Positions 25,521 to 34,822 of a stretch of 64,000 nt of DNA are shown in pieces. The notes below the pieces were generated by a model. The model saw nothing but the letters and a program-made list of their open reading frames with translations. It was not told the DNA's origin and did no database searches. The stretch comes from Pontiellaceae bacterium B12227 (GTDB lineage Bacteria; Verrucomicrobiota; Kiritimatiellia; Kiritimatiellales; Pontiellaceae). Made by a program: the position numbers and the translations under genes. Numbering within the stretch: position 1 is the first letter of the stretch; the number at the start of each line of letters is the position of its first letter. The DNA lies in NCBI GenBank assembly GCA_029432775.1, contig JAROAZ010000012.1:1-64000 (forward strand), in the 5' to 3' direction.

Positions 25521-27662
25521 TTACTTGGTGCTGAGGTTCGGGGCCAGCAGTTCAGATTTTCCGGCGAGCTTTTCCAGTTCAATCATATCGGAAAGAATCA
25601 ACAGCGTTTCATCGAGAATGAGGTCGGTGGTTTTTTCTTCGTCTTCTTCCTCATCGTTCAGGAAGGCTCCGGACTGGATGTCATCGAGTTCTTTCTCTGC
25701 TTCCGCTTCGGCAAGACGGTCGGACAGGGAAAGCGATACGGTTTTGGTTTCATAGCGTTCCTTCAGTCGCTCGCGTCGGTTCAGATAAACCTGAAACTCT
25801 TCGTTCGTTTCAAGTCGCTCGACCGATTGCGCTGTAAGCAGGGGCAGCTGCTTGTCAAATCCGTCATGCGCACGATACATGGCCGGGCGGATGGTATCCC
25901 AGGGCAGGGCGTGCTCCAGCGAGTCTTCGCCGATGTCCATGACATCGAGGTAGGACGGAATAATAATATCCGGCACCACGCCTTTGAGCTGGGTGGAACC
26001 TCCGTTAATTCGATAGAAGCCGGCGGTGGTCAGTTTCAGGGAGCCTTTGCGGTCGCCCAGCGGCATGAGGGTTTGAACGGTGCCTTTTCCATGCGTCTGG
26101 CTGTCGCCGACAATCACGGCACGTTTGTAGTCCTGCAGCGCGGCCGCCAGAATTTCCGAAGCCGAAGCGCTGAGCCGGTTAACAAGTACAATCATCGGGC
26201 CATCATATTCCACAGTCGGATCGGCATCGGGGAGCACCTGAACGCCTTTGCGCTCTTTCACCTGAACAATCGGTCCGGAGGAGATGAACAGGCCGGAAAT
26301 TTCAATGGCTTCCACCAACGAGCCGCCGCCGTTGTTGCGCAGGTCGAGCACCATCCCGTCGATGCCTTCTCGCATCTGTTCGCGGATCAGGCGGCGTACA
26401 TCGGTGGAGGCGCGTCGCGCGTCCTTCAGGTTTTTACTGGTTGCTGAAAAATCAGCATAGAAGTCGGGCAGGGTGATCACTCCCACTTTGCGCACATTTC
26501 CATCTCCCAGATCGAGCTCTTTGACTTCGCTTTTGGCGGCGGAATCCTCAAGCTTCACTTCTTTTCGCACGATATCAATTTTCTTGGTGCGGGTGCCGGA
26601 GCGGTCGGAGGCCGGAATCACCGTGAGTACGACGGTGGTATCCAGTTCGCCGCGAATCAGGCGTACGGATTTATAGAGCGGCCAGTGGAGAATGCTTACA
26701 GGCTCTTCATCCCCCTGTGCGACCGCAATAATTTTATCGCCGGCCTTCAGGCGGCCGTCCTGGTCGGCCGGTCCGCCGGGGATGATGCGGACAATGCGGG
26801 CGGTGCCCTCATCCGGGCGAAGCATGGCACCAATACCCACGAGGGAGAGTTTCATGTTGATGTCAAAATCTTCCTGACTGCTGGGCGACATATAGTCTGA
26901 GTGCGGATCATACACGAGTGAGAAGGAGGAGAGGTAGCGCTGCAGGAGCATCTCTTCGTCGAACGATTCCATGGTCAGCTGAAACTGTTTGTATCGCTCC
27001 AGAATATATTCTTCCGGGGTCAGCTTTGCATCTTCCAGCTCTTCGTCATATTCCGCCTCCGCAACGGTATTGGTGGTTTCTGTTTCGGCTTCGGCAACGA
27101 CATTGCTCGAAACGGTTTCAACCGTATTGGTTTCGGTTTCGGCATAGACCTTTTTGGAAACCAGGCGGGCAATGTACTCATTCTTCAGACGTTTGCGCCA
27201 TAAGTCATCCCAGGCGGCTTCATCGGCCGGCCAATCGGCCTCTTTGCGATCCCAGAGAAAGTCTTCCTTAACCTCAATGTCGAATCCCTTTTCCAGTTGG
27301 GCTTCGGCAAATTCCATGCGGTTCTCAATCCGTTCCATGAGGACATCATATGCGTTTCGGGCAAAGTCAATATTTCCCTTGCGCAGGAGCTTATGCAGAT
27401 TGTCCGCATCTTTACGGAACGCATCGATGTCCGATTGCAGGAAATAGCTGCGGGCGGGGTCCAGCCCCTCAATAAACAGATTGAAGGCGCTGGTGGAGAT
27501 GGTGGAGTCGAACGGAAGCTGGTTCAGGTGGAAAACCGGTAGAGAATAGGCCACCGTCCGGCTGATTTTCTTTACATCGAGTTCGCTCTTTTCCAGTTCA
27601 GCACTTCCAATCTGTGGAAGAGCCAGTACCAGTAATGCTGCTAAAGTGGGCTTAACGTTCAT
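25521..27662 (-). CDS. prc: Tail-specific (carboxy-terminal processing) protease Prc/CtpA
   Basis: This is an exported S41 protease of about 713 residues. A signal peptide (MNVKPTLAALLVLALPQIGSA) is followed by a Prc-type N-terminal region, a PDZ domain (VGIGAMLRPDEGTARIVRII then GRLKAGDKI), and the catalytic domain with Ser in SASASEIL and Lys in HGKGTVQT, the Ser-Lys dyad. The DUF3340-like C-terminal part ends at NLSTK. A Thr/Val/Glu linker (ETNTVETVSSNVVAEAE) is inserted before the PDZ domain. Prc enzymes trim or degrade periplasmic proteins from their C-termini. I chose the ATG at 27662 because AAGGA precedes it and it exposes the signal peptide. It is transcribed towards the hemF-like gene. 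Confidence 0.9.
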   Translation of the reverse strand: MNVKPTLAALLVLALPQIGSAELEKSELDVKKISRTVAYSLPVFHLNQLPFDSTISTSAFNLFIEGLDPARSYFLQSDIDAFRKDADNLHKLLRKGNIDFARNAYDVLMERIENRMEFAEAQLEKGFDIEVKEDFLWDRKEADWPADEAAWDDLWRKRLKNEYIARLVSKKVYAETETNTVETVSSNVVAEAETETTNTVAEAEYDEELEDAKLTPEEYILERYKQFQLTMESFDEEMLLQRYLSSFSLVYDPHSDYMSPSSQEDFDINMKLSLVGIGAMLRPDEGTARIVRIIPGGPADQDGRLKAGDKIIAVAQGDEEPVSILHWPLYKSVRLIRGELDTTVVLTVIPASDRSGTRTKKIDIVRKEVKLEDSAAKSEVKELDLGDGNVRKVGVITLPDFYADFSATSKNLKDARRASTDVRRLIREQMREGIDGMVLDLRNNGGGSLVEAIEISGLFISSGPIVQVKERKGVQVLPDADPTVEYDGPMIVLVNRLSASASEILAAALQDYKRAVIVGDSQTHGKGTVQTLMPLGDRKGSLKLTTAGFYRINGGSTQLKGVVPDIIIPSYLDVMDIGEDSLEHALPWDTIRPAMYRAHDGFDKQLPLLTAQSVERLETNEEFQVYLNRRERLKERYETKTVSLSLSDRLAEAEAEKELDDIQSGAFLNDEEEDEEKTTDLILDETLLILSDMIELEKLAGKSELLAPNLSTK

Positions 27663-27826
27663 ATAGATTCCTTGTAATCGCAAAATAGGAAATACCACCA
27701 TATCCGGTGGCCCATTTCAAAACAAGCCGCTTCGAGGCTTAGATTCCTGTGTTTTTCCCTTCAACCCCTGCCGAATTGCCTGTATTTTCACGCGCTCAAA
27801 TCCGACTTAAACAGGAGTATTAATTT

Positions 27827-29440
<1,614 letters not shown>

Positions 29441-29447
29441 GAAAAAC

Positions 29448-29462
29448 TTCCAATCCTTGGAA
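29448..29462. repeat. Dispersed palindrome after pgi
   Basis: TTCCAATCCTTGGAA, 8 bp past the pgi stop and immediately before its terminator. The same 15-mer recurs at 34595 and, on the other strand, at 39999. Confidence 0.8.
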
Positions 29463-29463
29463 A

Positions 29464-29488
29464 GCGGGGCTGCGGCCCCGCTTTTTTG
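29464..29488 (+). terminator. Terminator of pgi
   Basis: GCGGGGC and GCCCCGC form a 7-bp GC stem around TGCG, followed by six to seven T. Confidence 0.92.
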
Positions 29489-29555
29489 TTTGGAGCATAT
29501 CGTTTTCTTGGGTATTCTTTTTCTCTGTTTATTTACAACGACAGCAGGGGACAGG

Positions 29556-32336
29556 ATGAATCAGAATCCGGAACAGATTGCGCGCGATCGAATTGACGGT
29601 TTGCTCGAAGCGGCGGGCTGGGTTGTGCAGTCTAAAGATAAAGTAAATCCTTCTGCCGCGCAGGGGGTGGCAGTTCGGGAATACCAAACCGATGTCGGCC
29701 CGGCTGATTATGTGCTGTTCGTGGATCGCAAACCGGTCGGCGTCATCGAAGCCAAGCGCGAGGACGAAGGCCAGCGGCTGCTGGCCGTGGAAGAGCAGTC
29801 CACCGGTTATGCGACTTCCAAGCTGAAATACCTGAATAATGATCCGCTGCCGTTTGTCTACGAAAGCACCGGCACCCTGACGCGCTTCACCGACTATCGC
29901 GATCCCAAGCCGCGCGGCCGCACCGCCTTCAGCTTCCTGAAGCCGGAAACCATGGCCGACGCGCTCAAAAAGGGAGCCACGCTGCGCGAACGGCTGCTCA
30001 AAATTCCGGAACTGGATAAAACCGGTTTGCGCCCGGCGCAGATTGTCGCGATTGAAAACCTGGAGCACTCCTTTAAAAAGAACCGCCCCAAAGCGTTGAT
30101 CCAAATGGCGACCGGCGCAGGCAAAACCTTTACCGCCGCCACCTTTATCTATCGCCTGCTCAAACACGCCGATGCCAAACGCATCCTTTTCCTCGTCGAT
30201 ACGAAGAATCTGGGCGAACAGGCCGAGCAGGAATTCATGACCTTCCAGCCGAACGACGATAACCGGAAGTTTACCGAGCTCTATAACGTCCAGCGGCTCA
30301 CCTCCAGCTACATTGCTTCCGACAGTCAGGTCTGTATTTCCACCATTCAGCGGCTCTACTCCATTCTCAAAGGCGAAGAGCTCGACGAATCCGCCGAACT
30401 GGAAAATCCCGCCGAAAACAGCTGGTTGGAACAGCAGCGCAAAAAGAAAGAAACCTTCGTGGAGTACACGCCGCAAGTTCCGATTGAGCAGTTCGACTTC
30501 ATCGTCATCGACGAGTGCCACCGCTCCATTTACAACCTTTGGAAACAGGTGCTCGATTATTTCGATGCCTTTTTGATCGGCCTCACCGCCACGCCTGACA
30601 AACGCACCTTCGGCTTTTTCAACGAAAATGTCGTCAGCGAATATACCTATGAGGAATCGGTGATCGACGGTGTGAACGTGCCGCAGGAGGTCTATCACAT
30701 CGAAACCGAGGTTTCCAATAACGGCGCGGTCGTCGAATCGGGCTGGTTTGTGGATCGGCGCGACAAGCTTACCCGCGCCAAGCGCTGGCAGCAGGAGGAT
30801 GAAACCACCGAATATAAAAAGAGCCAACTCGACAAAAAGGTGGTCAACCCCAGCCAGATGCGCAACGTCATTCGCGAATTCAAACACGCCCTCAAAACCA
30901 GAATCTATCCAAACCGGGTCGATGAAAACGGCGACTATGAAGTGCCGAAAACCCTCGTCTTCGCCAAGACCGACAGCCATGCCGACGACCTCATCAAAAT
31001 CATTCGCGAGGAGTTTGATGAGGGCAACGACTTCTGCAAAAAGGTGACCTATAAAATTGATGAAGATCCCAAGTCGGTGCTCAACCGCTTTCGCAACGCC
31101 TACTATCCGCGCATCGCCGTTACGGTCGATATGATTGCCACCGGCACCGACGTCAAACCGCTCGAAGTCCTCCTGTTTATGCGCGATGTGCGCAGCACCA
31201 ACTATTTTGAGCAGATGAAAGGGCGCGGCACCCGCACCATTCAAAACGATTCATTGCAGGCGGTTTCGCGCACCGCGCCGGGCAAAACCCATTTTGTGAT
31301 TGTGGATGCCGTCGGCGTCACCAAATCCAAAAAGACCGACAGCCGTCCGCTGGAGCGCAAACCAACCATTGCGCTCAAGGAGTTGCTCGGTGCCGTTACG
31401 ATGGGCGCGGCCGACGAAGATCTATTCCTCTCGCTGGCCAACCGCCTGATTCGGCTCGATCAGCAGTTGTCCGACAAAGAACAGGCGCGGGTGACCGAGC
31501 TTGCAGCCGGCAAAAGTCTGAAGGAAATGAGCAAGGCGCTCATCACGGCATTTGATCCCGATGCCGTCGAACAACGCGCCGCATTTGAGCCGAATGATCC
31601 GCCGGGCGTCATTGAAACCGCAAAGCAGACTGCGCAGGAGGAATTGATTACCGAAGCCGCCACCGTTTTCCATGGCGAGCTGAATGAATATTTGGAAAAC
31701 GTCCGCAAGGAACACGAACAGATCATCGACCACATCAATATCGATCAGGTCACGCATTCCGACTGGGAAACCAGTTCGGTGGAAAAGGCGCAGGCGCTCA
31801 TTGGCGATTTTTCGGAATATCTCGAAACACACAAAGATGAAATCGCGGCGCTCAGCATTTTTTATAACCAGCCCTATAACCGCCGCGAAATTACCTTCCA
31901 AATGATGAAGGCGGTGCTCGAAAAGCTGAGGCTGGAAAAACCAACGCTCGCGCCCGTTGCCATTTGGAATGCATACGCCGCCCTCGAAACCGTGAAAGGC
32001 GATTGCCCCAAGGATGAACTCACGACCCTCGTTTCGCTCATCCGCCACGCCTGCGGCATCGACCCCGAGCTCAAAGCCTTCGACAAAACCATCGATGAAA
32101 ATTTCCGCACCTGGATGTTTAAGCAGAATGCCGGGCAGCACAACCGCTTCACGCCCGAGCAGACCGACTGGCTGCGCATGATTAAGGATCACGTCGTGAA
32201 CTCCTACCACATGGCGCTCGACGATCTCGACTACACCCCCTTCGATGCCGAAGGCGGGCGCGGGAAAATGCACCAGCTCTTTGGCGACCAGATGACCGAA
32301 TTGATTGATGAGCTCAATGAAGTGCTGGCGGCGTAA
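29556..32336 (+). CDS. hsdR: Type I restriction enzyme HsdR (second system)
   Basis: From the ATG at 29556 (preceded by GGGGACAGG) the product is 926 residues. It shows a PD-(D/E)xK nuclease (DYVLFVDRKPVGVIEAK), Walker A MATGAGKT, DECH in FIVIDECHRS, GLTATPDKRT, and helicase motifs VDMIATGTDV and QMKGRGTRT. An EcoEI-type C-terminal domain follows. It differs clearly in family and length from the HsdR at 2069-5224, so the two loci are independent systems. An upstream in-frame codon at 29457 would lie inside the pgi terminator and is rejected. The stop codon directly abuts the ATG of the next gene. Confidence 0.93.
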   Translation: MNQNPEQIARDRIDGLLEAAGWVVQSKDKVNPSAAQGVAVREYQTDVGPADYVLFVDRKPVGVIEAKREDEGQRLLAVEEQSTGYATSKLKYLNNDPLPFVYESTGTLTRFTDYRDPKPRGRTAFSFLKPETMADALKKGATLRERLLKIPELDKTGLRPAQIVAIENLEHSFKKNRPKALIQMATGAGKTFTAATFIYRLLKHADAKRILFLVDTKNLGEQAEQEFMTFQPNDDNRKFTELYNVQRLTSSYIASDSQVCISTIQRLYSILKGEELDESAELENPAENSWLEQQRKKKETFVEYTPQVPIEQFDFIVIDECHRSIYNLWKQVLDYFDAFLIGLTATPDKRTFGFFNENVVSEYTYEESVIDGVNVPQEVYHIETEVSNNGAVVESGWFVDRRDKLTRAKRWQQEDETTEYKKSQLDKKVVNPSQMRNVIREFKHALKTRIYPNRVDENGDYEVPKTLVFAKTDSHADDLIKIIREEFDEGNDFCKKVTYKIDEDPKSVLNRFRNAYYPRIAVTVDMIATGTDVKPLEVLLFMRDVRSTNYFEQMKGRGTRTIQNDSLQAVSRTAPGKTHFVIVDAVGVTKSKKTDSRPLERKPTIALKELLGAVTMGAADEDLFLSLANRLIRLDQQLSDKEQARVTELAAGKSLKEMSKALITAFDPDAVEQRAAFEPNDPPGVIETAKQTAQEELITEAATVFHGELNEYLENVRKEHEQIIDHINIDQVTHSDWETSSVEKAQALIGDFSEYLETHKDEIAALSIFYNQPYNRREITFQMMKAVLEKLRLEKPTLAPVAIWNAYAALETVKGDCPKDELTTLVSLIRHACGIDPELKAFDKTIDENFRTWMFKQNAGQHNRFTPEQTDWLRMIKDHVVNSYHMALDDLDYTPFDAEGGRGKMHQLFGDQMTELIDELNEVLAA

Positions 32337-33296
32337 ATGCTCTACGATCCCGAAAAGCATCATCGCCGCAGCATTCGCCTGAAAGGGCACGACTATGCCG
32401 GCGGCGGCACCTATTTCGTCACCCTCTGCGCCCATCGGGAAGCGGGCAATATTTTTGCGGATGCGGCGGCGAAGGAAATCCTTTCCCGCATCTGGGAGGA
32501 AATTGCCCTGGAAGCGGAAGGGGGCGTGGAAAAGGGGCGCGTACGGGCAGGCCTCGTGTCTGCCCCTTCTGCTCCTTCTTTTCCTCAGGAGGGCGCACAC
32601 GAGGCGCTCCCCTACATTATTATGCCCGATCATTTTCATGCGCTCCTCCGCATCCGCAAGGGCGAAAAGGCGCTGGGCGATTTTATCTGCGCCTTCAAAT
32701 CCCGCACCACCCATGAATATATTCAGGGGGTGAACGCCGGAAAATTTCCGCCTTTCAAAAAGAAAATCTGGCACCGCAATTATTATGAAATGATGGTGCG
32801 CTCCGCCGAGGCCGAGGAAAAGATTGCGGAATATATTCGGATGAATCCGTGGAAATGTGTGCAGAATCTGGGCAACGGGCTGCGCGGCATTGGCAATCCC
32901 GCCTTGTGGAATGCCGAAAAGCTCGGCGTGCTCTGCTCCCGCAACGCACCGCATGTGGGCAGGCTGCCGGAGGCGGAGGTGTATTTTGGCGGCTGGCATT
33001 CGCCGAAGGAAAAGGAAATCTTCGATTGGCTGCTCCAGCACGGCAAACGCATCATCGCCTGCCCGGCATGGGGAATAGGGGCGAAAGATGTTTCCCCTTT
33101 CCTGGAAGCTCTGCAGGAAAACCGCATGCTGATCCTCGAAATGGATACGGGTGAAAATTTTTTCGCCCCGGCGACTCTCGCCGCCGCCGAGCAGCGCAAC
33201 CGATTTGTCATTGAAAATGCCGATGCCCTTTTCACCCCGCACGTCACCCCCGGCGGCATGCTCGACCGGTTGCTGAAAGGCGCGGGAAAACGATGA
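32337..33296 (+). CDS. RAYT-type Y1 transposase fused to a DprA/SLOG-like domain
   Basis: Residues 1-175 form a REP-associated tyrosine transposase: YFVTLCAHR, the metal-binding HUH-like MPDHFHALLRI (His99 and His101), FKSRTTHEYI, WHRNYYEMMV with candidate catalytic Tyr at about 149-150, and YIRMNPWK. Residues 183-315 match the DprA/SMF-like (SLOG) family: IGNPALWNAEKLGVLCSRNAP, WHSPKEKEIFDWLL, RIIACPAWGI, EQRNRFVIENADALF and TPGG. The frame is continuous. It starts on the nucleotide after the hsdR stop and precedes hsdS, so it lies inside an R-M operon. About 25 residues before MPDHFH are encoded by REP-like inverted sequence. Substrate and function are unknown. Confidence 0.8.
   Translation: MLYDPEKHHRRSIRLKGHDYAGGGTYFVTLCAHREAGNIFADAAAKEILSRIWEEIALEAEGGVEKGRVRAGLVSAPSAPSFPQEGAHEALPYIIMPDHFHALLRIRKGEKALGDFICAFKSRTTHEYIQGVNAGKFPPFKKKIWHRNYYEMMVRSAEAEEKIAEYIRMNPWKCVQNLGNGLRGIGNPALWNAEKLGVLCSRNAPHVGRLPEAEVYFGGWHSPKEKEIFDWLLQHGKRIIACPAWGIGAKDVSPFLEALQENRMLILEMDTGENFFAPATLAAAEQRNRFVIENADALFTPHVTPGGMLDRLLKGAGKR
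32533..32616. repeat. REP-like inverted unit inside the RAYT coding sequence
   Basis: GGGCAG...CTGCCC (32545-32565) and GGGCGC...GCGCTCC are arranged as two facing hairpins sharing CCTCGTGT/ACACGAGG, and the unit ends in CCCCTAC. It stays in frame and encodes residues of about 65-92, where related transposases have a short loop. Confidence 0.5.
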
Positions 33297-33309
33297 CGCA
33301 TTTCGCGCA

Positions 33310-33420
33310 GATTGTAGGGCGGCCACGGGGGACGAAGATAAATGAGCGCGAAGCGCAATCATTTTCTGCCCGCCGACGGCGGAAAGGATTCGCAAGCTCA
33401 ACCATTTACGCCCTACAATC
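33310..33420. mobile_element. REP/BIME-like element A next to the RAYT gene
   Basis: The 111-bp element is bounded by a perfect 12-bp inverted repeat, GATTGTAGGGCG and CGCCCTACAATC, with GC-rich hairpins inside (for example CCGCCGACGGCGG). The GTAG near the end is the tetranucleotide typical of RAYT-linked REPs. It starts 14 bp after the RAYT-DprA stop codon. Element B (43326-43420) shares the TTGTAGGGC ends. Confidence 0.65.
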
Positions 33421-33449
33421 CCGCCTTTAACCCCTTTCCCGGAGAACCC

Positions 33450-33500
33450 ATGAACAACCTCATCCACAAAAACACAACAAAATGCGGGCGGCCTGAATGA
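33450..33500 (+). CDS. Possible 16-residue leader peptide of hsdS
   Basis: MNNLIHKNTTKCGRPE follows a GGAG ribosome site and ends with a TGA overlapping the hsdS ATG. hsdS has no good site of its own, so coupling through this leader is plausible. It may also be a remnant of a gene end. Confidence 0.3.
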   Translation: MNNLIHKNTTKCGRPE

Positions 33501-34759
33501 GAGACGATTGGGTGGAATGCGCACTGGGTGAAATTTTCTTCACAACCTCCGGAGGAACGCCTTCGAGAAAAAACAAAGCACATTACGAAGGATCAATTCC
33601 ATGGGTGAAATCCGGAGAATTGGACAAGGGGATAATTTTTGATACAGAAGAGAAAATCACAGAAGAGGCAATCAAAAATTCCAGCGCTAAGAAATTTCCG
33701 GCTGGCACTCTCCTGATTGCTCTTTATGGAGCAACCATTGGAAAAACAGCTTTATTGGGAGTGGAAGCCACAACCAATCAGGCCATTTGCGGTATTTTTG
33801 AAAATGATTATTTTCATTCGAAATTTCTGCACAACTATTTGCGGTTTAGAAAACCGAAATTGGTTGCTCAAGGTTCTGGCGGTGCTCAACCCAATATTAG
33901 CCAGACCATTCTGAAGAAGCTAAAAATCCCCCTCGCCCCCCTCCCGGAGCAGCGGGCGATTGTGGCGAAGATTGAGGCGCTGTTCAGCGATCTGGATTCG
34001 GGCGTCGCCGACCTGAAAACCGCCCAGGCCCAACTCAAAATCTACCGCCAGGCCGTCCTCAAAAAAGCCTTCGAGGGGGAGTGGGAAACAACACAAATCA
34101 AAAATCTTTGCGAAGTTGTTCGAGGAGGCTCTCCAAGACCTGCTGGTGATGAGAAATATTACAATGGGGAAATTCCTTTTCTGAAAGTTGCGGATTTGAC
34201 GAGAAGCAATGGGGCTTTTCTTGAAACTCATACTTTTAGCATTAAACCAGCTGGATTGAAGAAAACACGGTTGGTTGCACCAAATACTCTTTTGCTTTCA
34301 AATAGTGGTGCAACACTTGGAGTGCCAAAAATTTGCGCATTTGAAACGACATTCAATGATGGCATTGCAGCTTTTCTCGGGCTAGACGAGCAATCACTTC
34401 TTTTTCACTATTATTTTTGGATGAGCAAAACCAAAGAACTACGGAACATTAATCAAGGTGCGGCTCAACCAAATTTAAACACCCGAATAATTGGTGACAC
34501 AAAAATCCCCCTCTGCTCCCTCGAAGAGCAGCAGCAGATCGTGCGGGAGATTGAGGCGCGGTTGTCGGTGTGCGATGAGGTGGAGTCGACGCTTTTCCAA
34601 TCCTTGGAAAAGGCGGAGGCGCTGCGTCAGAGTATTTTGAAAAAGGCGTTTGAGGGGCGGCTACTATCGGCGGCGGAGTTGGAAGCGTGCCGCGCGGAGC
34701 CGGACTGGGAACCTGCGTCGGTGCTACTGGAAAAGATTAAAACCACTAATTTTCACTAA
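33497..34759 (+). CDS. hsdS: Type I R-M specificity subunit HsdS (second system)
   Basis: The 420-residue specificity subunit has two target recognition domains and two related conserved spacers: GGAQPNISQTILKKLKIPL with PEQRAIVAKIEALFSDLD and LKKAFEGEW, then GAAQPNLN with EEQQQIVREIEARL and LKKAFEGRL. The recognition domains (about 33500-33930 and 34090-34500) are strikingly AT-rich while the spacers are GC-rich, a mosaic that indicates domain exchange. It confers the DNA target of this system. The start overlaps a possible leader peptide. The last spacer contains the dispersed palindrome (34595-34609). A repeat cluster of CACTAAT units separates it from hsdM. Confidence 0.92.
   Translation: MRDDWVECALGEIFFTTSGGTPSRKNKAHYEGSIPWVKSGELDKGIIFDTEEKITEEAIKNSSAKKFPAGTLLIALYGATIGKTALLGVEATTNQAICGIFENDYFHSKFLHNYLRFRKPKLVAQGSGGAQPNISQTILKKLKIPLAPLPEQRAIVAKIEALFSDLDSGVADLKTAQAQLKIYRQAVLKKAFEGEWETTQIKNLCEVVRGGSPRPAGDEKYYNGEIPFLKVADLTRSNGAFLETHTFSIKPAGLKKTRLVAPNTLLLSNSGATLGVPKICAFETTFNDGIAAFLGLDEQSLLFHYYFWMSKTKELRNINQGAAQPNLNTRIIGDTKIPLCSLEEQQQIVREIEARLSVCDEVESTLFQSLEKAEALRQSILKKAFEGRLLSAAELEACRAEPDWEPASVLLEKIKTTNFH
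34595..34609. repeat. Dispersed palindrome within hsdS
   Basis: TTCCAATCCTTGGAA, identical to the copy after pgi, here encoding FQSLE in the helical spacer of HsdS. Confidence 0.7.
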
Positions 34760-34806
34760 TGAACACTAATCTTTCCAATTTTTTAATTAGTGCCAATTAG
34801 TGGTTA
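34741..34806. repeat. CACTAAT repeat cluster between hsdS and hsdM
   Basis: Three direct CACTAAT units (34744, 34754, 34764) and two inverted ATTAGTG units (34786, 34796) form a large inverted repeat with outer arms AACCACTAAT/ATTAGTGGTT. It covers the hsdS stop codon and the leader of hsdM, so it could act as an operator, an RNA structure or an intergenic repeat. Confidence 0.6.
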
Positions 34807-34822
34807 AAACAGGATTTTAGAT

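Noticed and set aside
29457..29555. Longer N-terminus for the second HsdR
   Set aside because: It would start inside the palindrome/terminator of pgi; the ATG at 29556 has a good site and begins the conserved domain.
29529..33524. Very long antisense frames (571 and 700 codons) opposite the second hsdR/RAYT locus
   Set aside because: They mirror GC-rich codon use of the plus-strand genes, which carry clear motifs; no family motif appears on the minus strand.
34741..34806. CACTAAT cluster as a CRISPR array
   Set aside because: Units are 7 bp, spacers are irregular, orientation is mixed and no cas gene is present.
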